Source: Burhinus oedicnemus
Taxonomy: Eukaryota; Chordata; Aves; Charadriiformes; Burhinidae
Direction: 5' to 3'
NCBI GenBank assembly: GCA_008921705.1
Contig: VFFE01007869.1
Location: forward strand, 5,266,972 to 5,330,971
Length of the DNA: 64,000 bases
Position numbers and translations under genes: made by a program. Below are positions 27,301 through 39,072 of the stretch, piece by piece; position 1 is the stretch's first letter, and every line of letters starts with the position of its first letter. The notes below the pieces were generated by a model, which worked only from the letters and a program-made list of their open reading frames with translations, did not search any database and was not told where the DNA came from.

Positions 27301-30300
27301 GCCTGGTATTTTTAAGCACAGGCTCCAGATTCCCACCTTCCCATGAAAAATACTTTTTGTCATTTTGGTATCTAGAAGCTTGTTCCCAGACTGAATATTG
27401 GGGTGTTCTACACTGCATTCAGATATAATCAAATACGTCCCAGTCTGTGATAACTGCTGTCAACAGAATAAAAATAGATAGGCGTATTTATCTACATGAA
27501 AGAAATGCCCTTTAATTTTAGTTCAAACCCGTAAAATGTAGATTGCATCTTAAACTGTTCTGTGCAGCTGAAAAAGGTTAAAGAAAACTCCTTTGTACTC
27601 TTCATTTCTCATGCATACAGCATTATCACTTACAATTAGGCATGACATTTCAGTAAACATTGCTTGTATTTAGTTAATAGACAAAGCACACAGGAGACAG
27701 CTATCAGCTAAAGAGGAAAAGAAGGGAAACAAAGCACTGATGAGGCAGACTTTTATGCTGGCAAAAGAAACAGAGAAATATGGGGATCATCACTTTTACC
27801 TCCACCCAGACTAAACTTCTGGTATGTTGCCCAGCTGTACTTGCTCACTTTCTAAGAATATTAAGAGACTCAGCTATAGAAAAAAGCATTAACCTGAAAG
27901 TAGTCCCTTTCATCTAAATTTGTCAGGCATTTTATAAAAAACTCAACTACTTATTGATTTTAGTTTCTGATTTTCTTACTTTGTATTTATAATGATAAAT
28001 AACTTTTATAGTCATATTCACCAATTTTATTTAAGACTGAACAATTCAATAAAATCTTACTAAACATGGGCTAATTGAGAATGGTGATGTTTCTATTGAA
28101 AGTATGCATAGTGACAAAACAAAAAAGCGGAAGTATTACCTGTATTAAACAGATGTGCTGCTAGGCACCATATTGTTTTAAAGATTGTGAACTCTGACAG
28201 GATCATTTCATCACTAAGGGCTAGACTGTAATCCCTTCACGCTGGATGGAATTTACACCCTGGGGATTTTCTGCCATTAGTTACAGTTGGGTTACTCACA
28301 GCATAATCATGCTATGAACAAGGCTACGGGCATCAGTTGTACTCAGATCTAGGTTATTAGGTCTCAGGTTTAAGGCCTTTTTAAAGAATGAAAGATACAG
28401 GTTGTATTCAATTCAGAACTGAAAACTGCTTTCGTTTCTCTTTAAAAGCGACATAAATAAAGAATAATTCATCTGCACATTAAGAAAATGTCAAAACGTT
28501 CCCCAAAGGTATCCAAATTAACACGTATGTAAATTATCTGTCACTTTGATTGCTCATAACAGTCAGTGTGCGCACAGCACTAAGCACTTCAAGAAGGGAT
28601 ATGACCTACTCTTTGTCAGGTTGGGAGTAAGGGAAACCATTAGAAATAAATATCGTTTTTGAAAACAGGACCAGAGCATCCAGCGTTGGAGTTACGCTGT
28701 GAATCATTCTCCCTCCCTCCTTGCCCTCTTTTAGATACTGAATTGAAACACAAGCTATGACACTATGAGGACATGTAGCAGCCTTGCAGCAAACATATTA
28801 TATGACAATTTTAGAACAGCATCTCCTTTGGTGACTACTTCAGATGTTCTGAAGAAAATCAGTTTCAAAGTATCATTTAAGCGCCATCTGGACAACCCAT
28901 TTATTCACAGAATACACAAACCTACTACCATTAAAAAGTAATGCAGCCAAGACAGTAGATTAATTAATTAAAGACATTATTTCCTTTGTAGCATACACAC
29001 AATCCTGTATTTTTTCAAAGCTTCTTACCGTGGAAATTCTGCAGCATTGCCATATAAGAGTTTATTGCTATAAACTCTTTCACAAGACTGTTTTCAGTAA
29101 AAATTCAACTCTGAATATAACAGTGCTTCTAGGCACAATGTAAACCTCAGCAGGAGAAGGGCCCTGCAGTGCTCTGAATAAACATCTTGGTGCATGTCCT
29201 CTGTATATACTCAGCATGCAATACATGGTTGCTACCTCTTATTTCCAGTATGCCTGGAAGTTATTGCTTAAACAAAATAGCTTTAGTAAGAACATGCAGT
29301 TCCCCAGGGGAATATTCGGACATCCACAGTGGTGTTCATGAATGGAGCTATTACCATGGAAAACTAGCATCAGCTTTTAAAACGGGATAATAATTTATAG
29401 TTTAGCCTGTTGTTACACTACGGAGCAAACCAGAAAAAGCCCCTGGTATTTCTCATATTTAAGCTCCTTGAAGGAGCATCTTTATCTCCTCCTAATCAAA
29501 ACTTAAATGAGCATCCTCCCTGAGAATGCAGTTGCTTCTATTTCTGTTAAATTAAGGTCCTGCCACCACCCCTTTCACATGCGTAACTGTCTGCAGATTT
29601 TACACGCCAGGCTAGCCTCTGTTTATCAGAAAGAGAATGTAATCTATTACAACCAGACACCAAAAGGAGTAAAAGGAACTTGTGCTTGATCTGGATAATA
29701 AGCAATTATGACATCTGTAGGTTTGCTTTCCTTCATTTGCTGCTTTTTAAGGAAGGGTTAACTTTTTCCCATGTTTATCTTGTGAAACCATGTGAAATTT
29801 GAGACTGAACAGTCTAAAACGTACTGTTCAAGTGGCTTCAAAAAGAGCATTCATGTAACTGTAAAGCACTGCCATTGTGGCCAAAGCCTGACGTTCACAG
29901 TGCTGAGGGTGGCCTGGCAGGGCCCAACCTTCCATTTACAATGTCTAATTTTAAAAGTTGTGCTCATCTGGACGAGGAACCAAGCTATTTTTTTCTTTTC
30001 CAGGCTCCAGATGTTTTTGGGTGAGTTTTGAACATTCCATTTTATGGTCTTTTAAATAAAAACACAAAAAAAGATTTAAAAATAAAACTTGCTGGATGCT
30101 GGAGATGATTAATATACAGTTTGTAAACATCACGCACATGCAAAACAACATATATTGGGCTAAAACTTTTCATTCCAGTCAGTCTTGCTTAAATAGTTAT
30201 ACTGTCATTTGGCTCTTTGCTTTTAGCTTTATTTTAATCAGGTATGGATTTGATTTTTTTTCTATTCATAAAAGTGAGCTCCAGTACCACTACCTGCATC

Positions 30301-32772
30301 TCCAGTTGCTGAGATGTAACACAATGATTTCCACCCAGGTGCAGTCCTTAGGTGTAAGCCCTCGCCAGGATCCCTGCAAATGGCAAAGCCCAGGTGGGAA
30401 TACATGTACAAACTGTCTGGCTGCCTGGGACAACTCGCCGTGTCACCAGCACCACCTTCTCCCATGGCTTCCCCTTCTGCTCATGGCTGTCCTCATCTCC
30501 TGCTCCTGAGAATGGGCAAGTACAGACGCCTTCTCTTATGGCCTCCAGAAACTTTTGATAAAAACCCTTTGATCAGATTCATTCCCAATTGCTACTCAGT
30601 TGCCATTTCCCCTCTGAAGCTTCAGAATACGTAACCAGGGTTGCCCAGAACCTGAGCCATCCATTTGCCTAAAATCTTCCCATTCCAATGGATGAGTAAA
30701 TTTTAACACTGTGCTGTAGTTGTGCTCCTATGAACCAAAAGCTACAGGGACAACAACCAACTCCTTCATTCAAAATGCGGATTTCACTCTGACCCTAATA
30801 TCAACCAGTATCATAATCACATATTGATTTTAATTTGTAATAGAAGGAGAAAACGACCTAAAGCAAAAAAACATCATCATAAAATTTTATTTCCTTCTAC
30901 CTAATTCCCTTCCCAATTAAATATAAGCACATTAGCATTAACAGAGAAGGCCTGGTGTTGCCAAAAGTTCGATGATATATTATTACATTCACAGACTGTA
31001 GGTGTTTAAAAGTCATAAACCTTTCCTGTTAAACTTGGCCTTCTGGACTGTGGGGAGAAATGAGCCCTGCTAGCTGGTGAAACCATCATTTTATGCCAAG
31101 GCTGAAGACGCTAGGGATGAACCACCCTCTGAAGATGCCGGGGTTTTCCCTGATAACTGCAAAAAGGAGCAAAGACTCTCTCTTGGACATGAGCAGATCA
31201 TGATCAGACATCTAGCATGAAGTGGGTGATGGAGGGCCCTGCATGTGCCCTCTGCTGGGGGTTCGGCCGCTGGGACTCTGGCAGCTCAGAGACAGCGCAG
31301 CTAGGGGCTGCTCCCTTCCCTCTGGGGACACGGGGACAATCGCAATTAAAATATGTATGAGAAAAAATGATTAATAATTTGACTCCTCTCTATATATAGG
31401 ACTGGAATTATAATAGAAAAACATCTGCCTTTGCTCACTACAGGGTTAACTACTGACCACAGGAAGAAAAATACCAGGTTCATTACAAGTGAGAACAGTA
31501 TGGATACCACCGCTCAAACGCTAACCAGAAATCTCTCATTATACACGTGCATTTTCAGTGGAACGCTAACCACCTGTGTTAAAATTCCTAATGTGAGACA
31601 CTGGAGTTCTGCACCAGACAAATAGATAGGATTAACAGATACCCGAGTAAAACAGGTATCCCTGAGATGGGTCAACAAAGCTTTTGTAAAGGAAAGCCAC
31701 GTCTCACATATGTGCTTGACTTTTTAAAATCAGTAACAATGTAACAGCGAAAATAAAGTGTAAATGCTTTTCTTGAGATCCTTCACCAAAGATTCTTAAG
31801 AAACCTAATCTGTCATGCAAGAAGATGAAATGTAAAAAATTTATAACTCTTGCTTTTCACTTCAGAGAAAACTGTTCTCTCAGGGTGAAAATAAACACAG
31901 AGTGATTTTATTTCCAAGAAGTTGTTCCTACTAGCTTTCACAATTTAGAATCCTTAATAGCCATTTGATGGATAATATCGACTCGCAACAATGAATGAGT
32001 TTAGGTTCAAGACATAATTTCATCCTGTACTGAACTCCTGGTTATTGTGGGTTTTCACAGGTGTCCCGAAATTTTTCTGAACTCTCATACTGAGAGTAAA
32101 AGAGTTTTCTGCAAACACCTAAGAGGAGTTCTTATTCAGTTCCATCAAGCAGTCACAGTTAACATGTACTCCCATTTTCAGTGGATTCGTCTCTGTTTAG
32201 AAACTTGCACGTGCAAACCTCGTACGTGGCACAGCTCCATCACCATCTGTCCCAATGTCTCCAGAGCACAGACAGCGAGGAGCTCTGACAACTGAGGCTG
32301 GAACATACGGAGTGCTTATAGCACAAGAGTCATTACATGAAAGTAGGCCTTGGAAGGAGGGCAAGATGGTTTGGACTGTCCTTTCACATGAATTTTGGTA
32401 TCTTCTGCTGTTTTGGTTGAGTAAATTGACTGTTAAATTTAAAATTCAGCAAAAAGAAAATAAATCCTTGAAGTTTCTCTAAAGACACAACACACATGTT
32501 TTCAAGTTTCCACTCTGTGGGGAAAAAGACAAACAGGGTATTAGAACCACTATTTTAATGCTTGGATACGTACTTTCAAATTGTTGTGGCACGGGAAATT
32601 GTTTTAACAGTTACAGAACATTTGGGTTGTGTAGTGCGGAGCTCTCCTGCCCGAGCTGCGCATCTGCGTTTAGCAGAGGAAGGAGGTTGGACTGTATCTC
32701 TGCACTGTCATCTTGCTTCTCAGCCTCTGGAATCAGACCTCGGTAATTGCTGCTGCACACAGAAGCAGAATA
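24365..32772. other. Long unique stretch, no gene or clear transposon
   Basis: These 8.4 kb contain no supported gene. A perfect 10-bp stem with a 4-base loop lies at 29056-29079. The block 28450-28600 carries TALE/homeodomain-type motifs (CTGTCA, TGATTG, CAAATTAAC) and may be a conserved element. The part 31060-31345 is GC-richer with several CpGs and might be the remnant of an LTR, but no termini were found. Opposed frames at 30096-30634 on both strands look random. Confidence 0.5.
29056..29079. other. Perfect short hairpin (10-bp stem, 4-base loop)
   Basis: AAGAGTTTAT at 29056-29065 is the exact reverse complement of ATAAACTCTT at 29070-29079, with TGCT between. The stem is too short for a microRNA precursor and has no T-run typical of a Pol III terminator. 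It may be a chance palindrome. Confidence 0.35.
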
Positions 32773-32838
32773 GTTTAGGTCAGGAGGGACCCCTGGAGGT
32801 CACCTAATGCAACCCCTTGGTCAAAGCAAGGCCGTCTG
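32773..32838 (-). mobile_element. CR1 LINE 3' end, very short fragment
   Basis: Read on the minus strand, the block has the hallmark CR1 3' sequence: a GGTTGCATTAGGTGACCTCC core followed by a GTCCCTCCTGACCTAAAC variant of the usual 'ggtcccttccaaccta' motif. Only about 65 bases can be followed, and the terminal ATTCTATGA units are lost or diverged, so this is an old, eroded copy. It encodes nothing. Confidence 0.7.
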
Positions 32839-35800
32839 AATCAGTTATTTTTCTTTGGTAGCTATCAGTGACATAAACAACAAATAAAGCACTCGCTGTC
32901 CCTTATCATATGCCCACCTCGTGAGCCCAGCCCTGCTCTCACAGAAGAGAGCTACGGGTTGAAAAGTATAGATGATGCATGATGAATAAAATTTCTTCCT
33001 TACAGAGAGTGTCCCGCAGAGGCTGCTTGGCGCCCTGCTGAAGACCACGTTTGTTCTTGAACAACCACTTGGAATGTTCCTTCAAATGTCAAGTTTAAGA
33101 GTGTCAGACTGGGGAGAATACACTTAATGTGAGAGGGATCCATTCTATTAGCTTTTTCAGAGCTTCTTCCACAGTGTCTATCGACTGTGACAAAAACATT
33201 GCATGCAAAAACATTCTTTTGGAGGACATGCGACCTCCAATAGTAAAAGGATTGTTTAAAGAAAATTATTTTTTCTTCTACAGCAGCCACTGCTATCTCA
33301 ATAGTTATCTTGGAGCTTCCTAAACAACACTATGCCTTTTTAGTTCAATTGTTACATATGTTGATTTCACAGCATACAATCATGCAGGATGATGCCCTTA
33401 GTAAGATATTCAATAATACTATTTTCTACCCATTTCATACTTTTCAGCCTTGTTCTCTTAACTGTTTTACAAAGGTATTGTCTGTTCTTCCCACACAAAG
33501 GAAAGGTAACCATCTTAAATTCATATAGTTAGTTGCATGCTTCAGCCCTGAAAATACATTACTTCTTTCTGTACATGCAGACAAGACACCAGAGTGATGC
33601 CCAGGAACGCGCAGGTCCTGCTGCACCCAGGAGCACAGGCAGCGTCCCTGAGCAGCTGCTGCGGAGCCGGGCTCCCCTGGGGTTCACTGCACCTCAGCTG
33701 CGCTGGAAGAGGGCAAAGTGGGGTGGAGAAGTCAGGTAGTAAGGAAAGACAACCTGCAACTGTGCAGTCATTCCGAGACAGATCTGGCACCTCTGTTAGC
33801 ATCTGAGGGCTCAGAGTAAGCATTCATTTGCTCCACAAAAATACTGTACCTAGCACTTAGAACTGCACTCCAAACAATGTGCAGGATCTGTTCTAGCATG
33901 AAATAGATATGAAAACAGGCAGAAAGGTCTGCTGTGTACATGAACTATCTATGTATCTGATTGCTGCTCTTAAGTTTGGCCAAACCTACTGGGAGCAGGA
34001 GCAGTGGAAAACCTGTCAGCATTTATGAGCTTCTGGAACAGCTCCATTTTTTAATCATTTCAAAGCTCCAAGTAAGCAAGAAAGGACAAATGAACAGTTC
34101 TGACAACATACTGACTGACAACGTGTTAACATTTTTAAAGCAATCCTAGGGTGCTTTCCAAATAGGTTTTGGAAGGTGAAAGAAATGAACAGAATGTGGT
34201 GTGTGCAGCCAGAAGTACCGTGTGATGGCAGTTTCAGTGATTCTTCTGCAGTACTGAACATTCTTTGATTTGCAGAAACTCAAACAATCTGTCTCTGAAG
34301 AAATAGCTCCAGGATGTTGCGACAGGAAGGAAATGTACTCTGTAAATGCTGGAGTGTCCCGTGGAACTGAGAGATGCTGTGTCTAAAGAAAACTGCTTAA
34401 GTAATACACGTGTCTAAAGAGCAGGATTGGTATGCCCTGAAATACAGAAAGCTGATAAAGCTGAAATTGCAACAAGGCATATGTCTGTTACCCTGTGTCC
34501 ATTACAAAAGTCATCTGACTTGTCATCTGGCTTTTTTGATTGCTTTATATCCCCTACGTGTCAACGACAGAACAGCACAGGAATGGCAGAAATTTGATTC
34601 AAGAATGAGAAATGGGTTAAGTTTGCAGTAATGTTCCATTATACAGGAACAATCGGCCCCAGACAGTTCACTCCTGCAGCACGCCAGCAGCCTCCAAACA
34701 AGGCCTCACAGCTTCCAGACACCTTAGCGGGCAGCCACAGCAGCTTGGTGTTAGCTATGCATTCAACTGGAAGAATGACCAAGCAGGCTCTTCTGAGGCA
34801 GCAGGCGTTCGTCCAGTCAGTCCTCTGTGGGTCACTGCAGCGGCGCCATCAGCCAGAGGGTCACAACATGAAAAAACAATGAACTTAAGAGCAAACTTCT
34901 GTACAGGACCTATATGCTGACCTGTGCCATACTGACCCACCATTTCCTGCGAGAGTGAGGAGCGAGCTGTATCGGCTACTGACAGGAAAAGCTGCTTTTG
35001 GACATAATACATATGCTATACGGAGTTGCTTAAACACTACTGGACACTTAAGCCACAGTATTCAAATGTGTCACAGAAATTTGTCACCTAAAGTGCTCAA
35101 CTTTTCTAACAACTGGACCACCGTGAATTTAGGCGGCTCAACTTTGAACACCTTCATTCAAAATGCGTAACAGAAATGTAATGTATTCTTCCACACAGCT
35201 ATATTACTGTGGAAACACTGTATTTATCAAGAGCTTTCTGCTGTGACATACTCAGTTTTCAAATCCAGACAAAACAAAAAGTACTGCGTTTAAAATAGTT
35301 CACATGAGTATTTAATGCAGTGCAGTTTTTGTACCACTGAAGACATCCAGCTCTAACGTGAAAATTGTCACAAAACATGGAAAAATGTGTGAATGTTTTT
35401 CATGACATCCTCATCTACTTTGTATAGAAAAGTGACACCTATCTGTTTGCTATCCAGAAGTCCATGACGGGCATATTTCTACTTTATGAATACTGTTGAA
35501 CTATATTCCTGTTTCTTGTATGTTTTAATTATTTTACAAGCATTCATGTGTTATGAATGTTTTCAATAAACAAAGTAATACTGGCTTGCCAATTCACTGT
35601 GGATTTCCTTTTCTATTACCAGTCACAGGACATTATTCCATATATAAATGTGATTACTATCTAGGATATGTTTTGCACCTATGTAAGGAATCCTATATAA
35701 TTTGGCATGGACTACCCACTGTGTTGGAAATAGCACAGGGAAGAGAGAGACTTCTCCAATGAAGCCCTACCTTATTTGCAGTATGAGCTGGGCAGGGATG

Positions 35801-35850
35801 ATACGGCAAAGTACAACAATAAGGAGACCCTTCATTGTATCCCAGCAAAA
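32839..35850. other. Unique sequence with a small GC-rich patch
   Basis: No gene is supported. A GC-rich patch with several CpGs lies at 33595-33740 and gives overlapping frames on both strands, as elsewhere in the window. The rest is AT-rich and shows no transposon ends. Confidence 0.5.
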
Positions 35851-36240
35851 GAGCTGGGGTTGTCCAGCCTGGAGAAGAGAAGGCTCCAGGGAGACCTTCC
35901 AGCCCCTTCCAGTCCCTAAAGGGGCTCCAGGAAAGCTGGGGAGGGACTCTGGATCAGGGAGTGGAGCCAGAGGATGAGGGGGAACGGTTTTACACTGAAA
36001 GAGGGCAGATTTAGATGAGATCTCAGGCAGAAATTGTTGCCTGTGAGGGTGGTGAGACCCTGGCCCAGGTTGCCCAGAGAAGCTGTGGCTGCCCCATCCC
36101 TGGAGGTGTTCGGGGCCAGTCTGGACAGGGCTTGGAGCAACCTGGTCTAGTGGGAGGTGTCCCTGCCCATGGCAGGGGGGTGGGAGCTAGATGGGCTTTA
36201 AGGTCCCTTCCAACTCTAACCATTCTGTGATTCTATGATT
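35851..36240 (+). mobile_element. CR1 LINE 3' end, 5'-truncated
   Basis: The fragment starts within the last part of ORF2 (the sequence for a 'LSSLEKRRLQGD'-like peptide near 35855-35900) and continues through the CR1 3' region. Landmarks are GGGCTCCAGGAAAGCTGGGG, GGCCCAGGTTGCCCAGAGAA, CATCCCTGGAGGTGTTCGGG and the terminal AAGGTCCCTTCCAACTCTAA with ATTCTGTGATTCTATGATTAT. The open frames listed over it on both strands (35702-36230) are by-products. It ends cleanly in the tail units, so the 3' end is intact. Confidence 0.92.
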
Positions 36241-37905
36241 ATATTTTATGTTTAACCCACCAGTGCACAATTAAGGTAATAACCTCGCTCGAGTGGAGCA
36301 AGGAGGAGTAAAGAAAAAGTGCTTCACGAGCACTTCCTTGGTCTTGCCAAGACCAGTCCTCTCTATACCCAAAGCAAGGAACAAAATAAAAGATCAGCTG
36401 CAGTTTGTATAAAAACATAATAAAAGAGCTGTTTGCAATTACTGTCATGTAAGCAAGGCTTGAATTTATGGAAGGGCAGGAAGAATAAGAGCAGTCTGTT
36501 AGCAGTAGGTCTGCAGCACGCTCCTGGCCGCAGGACGGGCGGATGCTCACACTGTGGCACAGCCTCTCCCCGCGCGGCTGCCCCAGCCTCCCAGCCCACC
36601 AGGGCACTGCTGCCGCTTGGCAGGGCCGGAGAGCAGCCCCGGGCCCACTGATGCTGCCAGAGCTGCAGTCTATTCCCAGTCCTTGGAAAAACAAAATAAG
36701 TGGCCAGTATTACAATGATTTGGTGTAAAATCCTGTTTTCATTTGGTGGTGTGGTGCTCTGTGGCATGCTTTCAGGAAAAGAGAAGATGCAATTTTTGAC
36801 CGACCTGTCATGTCACAGAGTTCCAAACAAGCACGGGGAGTGGCTCCCGCTCACTGAAAAAATAAACACTGCATATGTATGATGAACTATTTAAAGCTTT
36901 TCCTTCTGACATTATTCTCATCATATACATTAAAGTGCTGATAGAAGCGTAGAATGACACCTATTTCATCAGGATCATTTTTCTAGGCAGTAAGAGTGGG
37001 AACTTTTGACATTCTGAACCTTCTTTTTGTATTGTTTCAAAACCCAGCCCTTGTGGCCTGCCTGTAGTCCTGCCAGCAAGTCTGACACTTGAATACCACT
37101 CCCATGACTGAACCACAAGGCACGTCCCTCCTCTCCTACCTTTACATTCAGTAACTTCAGTCAAAACTTTATTCCTGTAGCATGACAAAAGTCAGATGTA
37201 TGCCTCAAGGAAAACCTCAGGAAGGTGACGGAAAAATGGTGACATTCAATAGAGAGCAGCGCTTGGAAACTCAATTAGATGGCTATGAGTGTCATTTTGC
37301 AAACGCTATAATGTGACCATTTTCACTGTCCCTAATGAAAATTCTGAGTTTCTTCTAAGTGTTAAACTATAAATGTTGAAAGCTGTATTGAACAATGGTG
37401 TCCAATGAAAAGGAAATTTATCCACTCTAGGCAACAGCCAAAGCCTGTAATTTTTCCTGAGAAAATTTCCTATTGATAGCACTCACAAGAGCCTTCCCAC
37501 TGTCGATATTTTTGACAATATTGCTTCTATTATCAGAATAACAAATGCAACCATTTTTGCTCTTGTGAGTGTTGCAACCACAGATTTATTCTTGCTATTA
37601 GACTGTCAGTAACTTTTCACTGGAAGTGCTCTCATCTTCCAAAATCTGGCTGCCTTCCTCTGAGTTGAGAAATGAGGGAAAACTATCCATTCAAACTCAC
37701 TGAAATCACTTAGTAAAAAGTTTTCATGCTACGTAACCATTGGTATGTCCTCAAAATTGCTTAGCCTACTTCCCCCCTCCCAAAAACATTACAATGAGCA
37801 TGTGCAGAGGACTAACTTTTCTATGTCATATTATAGCACTATCCACCCATTTAAAGACAACATTTGACTCAAACTGATACAAACATCTAAGCAACAAGTT
37901 ACTAA
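36241..37905. other. Unique sequence, no gene found
   Basis: A GC-rich, CpG-bearing patch at 36510-36660 gives frames up to 151 codons on the minus strand, and comparable ones in other phases, so these are not taken as genes. A 13-bp perfect inverted repeat (CACTCACAAGAGC at 37480-37492, GCTCTTGTGAGTG at 37559-37571) encloses about 66 bases and may mark a small hairpin-forming element. Confidence 0.5.
37480..37571. repeat. Inverted repeat, 13-bp perfect arms
   Basis: The arms at 37480-37492 and 37559-37571 are exact reverse complements, separated by 66 AT-rich bases that contain a second small inverted motif (GTCGATATTTTTGAC). No target-site duplication is obvious just outside, so a MITE call is not made. 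It may be the core of a decayed hairpin transposon or a structured non-coding element. Confidence 0.45.
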
Positions 37906-39072
37906 CAGAATCATAGAATTGTAGAATCACCTAGGTTGGAAGGGACCTTTAAGATCATTGAGCCCAACCATTAACCTAACACTGCCAAACCCACCACTAA
38001 CCCATGTCCCTCAGCACCACGTCTGCCCGGCTTCTAAATACCTCCAGGGATGCCGATTCCACCACTGCCCTGGGCAGCCTGTTCCAATGCTTGACAAACC
38101 TTTCGGTGAAGAAATTTTTCCTAATATCCAATCTAAACCTCCCCTGGCGCAACTTGAGGCCGTTTCCTCTTGTCCTGTCGCATGTTACTTGGGAGAAGAG
38201 ACTGCCCGCCCCCTCGCTACAACCTCCTCTCAGGTAGTTGTAGAGAGTGAGAAGGTCTCCCCTCAGCCTCCTCTTCTCCAGGCTGAACGACCCCAGGTCC
38301 CTCAGCTGCTCCTCACAAGACTTGTGCTCCAGACCCCTCACCAGCTGCGTTACCCTTCTCTGAACATGCTCCAGCACCTCAATGTCTTGCTTGGAATGAG
38401 GGGCCCAAAACCGAACACAGCATTCAAGGTGGGGCCTCACCAGCACGAAGTACAGGGGGACGATCACTGCCCGAGTCCTGCTGGTCACACTATTCCTGAC
38501 ACAGGCCAGGATGCTGTTGGCCTTCTTGGCCACCTGGGCACACTGCTGGCTCATATTCAGCCGACTTTCGACCAACACCCCCAGGTCCTTTTCCTCCAGG
38601 CAGCTTTCCAGACACTCTTCCCCAAGCCTGTAGTGCTGCATGGGGTTGCTGTGACCCAAGGGCAGGACTCGGCACTTGGCCTTGTTGAACCTCACACCAC
38701 TGGCCTCAGCCCATCGATCCAGCCTGTCCAGATCCCTCTGTAGGGCCATCCTACCCTCCAGCAGATCAACACTCCCACCTAACTCGGTGTCATCTGCAAA
38801 CTTACTGAGGGTGCACTCGACCCCCTCGTTGATAAAGATATTAAACAGGACTGGCCCCAGTACCGAGCCCTGGGGAACACCACTTGTGACCAGCCACCAA
38901 CTGGATTTAACTCCATTCACCACCACTCTTTGGGCCCGGCCACCCAGCCAGTTTTTGACCCAGTGAAGAGTACACCCATCCAAGCCATGAGCAGCCAGTT
39001 TCTCCAGAAGAATGCTGTGGGAAACAGTCTCAAAAGCTTTACTAAAGTCCAGGGAGACAAATACATACATTG
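37906..39072 (-). mobile_element. CR1 LINE, 5'-truncated, well preserved
   Basis: This is the best preserved CR1 of the window. On the minus strand it enters ORF2 just upstream of reverse-transcriptase motif A and runs to the 3' tail, which reads GTGATTCTACAATTCTATG at its end. The 3' untranslated part (37906-37996) keeps the AAGGTCCCTTCCAACCTAGG motif. The coding part is a single open frame, so the insertion is probably younger than the other copies. CR1 copies are usually truncated at the 5' end by incomplete reverse transcription, as here. No target-site duplication was recognised, which is normal for CR1. Confidence 0.95.
37997..39070 (-). CDS. CR1 ORF2 C-terminal two-fifths, open but 5'-truncated
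   Basis: The 357-residue frame covers the reverse-transcriptase palm from motif A, then thumb and C-terminal region. Visible motifs are [12 protein letters not shown] (residues 7-18, motif A, catalytic D8), [11 protein letters not shown] (63-73, motif B) and FADD (91-94, motif C, catalytic aspartates present). FINEGVEC at 78-85 is about three residues shorter than the usual CR1 'FINDLDEG..C', an apparent in-frame deletion close to the active site. The remainder matches CR1 ([58 protein letters not shown]). The N-terminal endonuclease and the fingers are missing, so it cannot act by itself; the methionine at 39070 is simply the first in frame. This is a transposon remnant, not a host gene. Confidence 0.85.
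   Translation of the reverse strand: MYVFVSLDFSKAFETVSHSILLEKLAAHGLDGCTLHWVKNWLGGRAQRVVVNGVKSSWWLVTSGVPQGSVLGPVLFNIFINEGVECTLSKFADDTELGGSVDLLEGRMALQRDLDRLDRWAEASGVRFNKAKCRVLPLGHSNPMQHYRLGEECLESCLEEKDLGVLVESRLNMSQQCAQVAKKANSILACVRNSVTSRTRAVIVPLYFVLVRPHLECCVRFWAPHSKQDIEVLEHVQRRVTQLVRGLEHKSCEEQLRDLGSFSLEKRRLRGDLLTLYNYLRGGCSEGAGSLFSQVTCDRTRGNGLKLRQGRFRLDIRKNFFTERFVKHWNRLPRAVVESASLEVFRSRADVVLRDMG

Noticed and set aside
29056..29079. Hairpin as a microRNA precursor
   Set aside because: The stem is 10 bp with a 4-base loop, far shorter than a microRNA precursor, and the flanks do not extend the pairing.
36239..36694. 151-codon minus-strand frame
   Set aside because: It coincides with a GC-rich patch and a competing 134-codon frame in another phase; no domain was recognised.
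37958..38743. 261-codon plus-strand open frame
   Set aside because: It is the antisense shadow of the CR1 reverse-transcriptase frame on the minus strand; its proline-rich sequence comes from reading that coding strand backwards.
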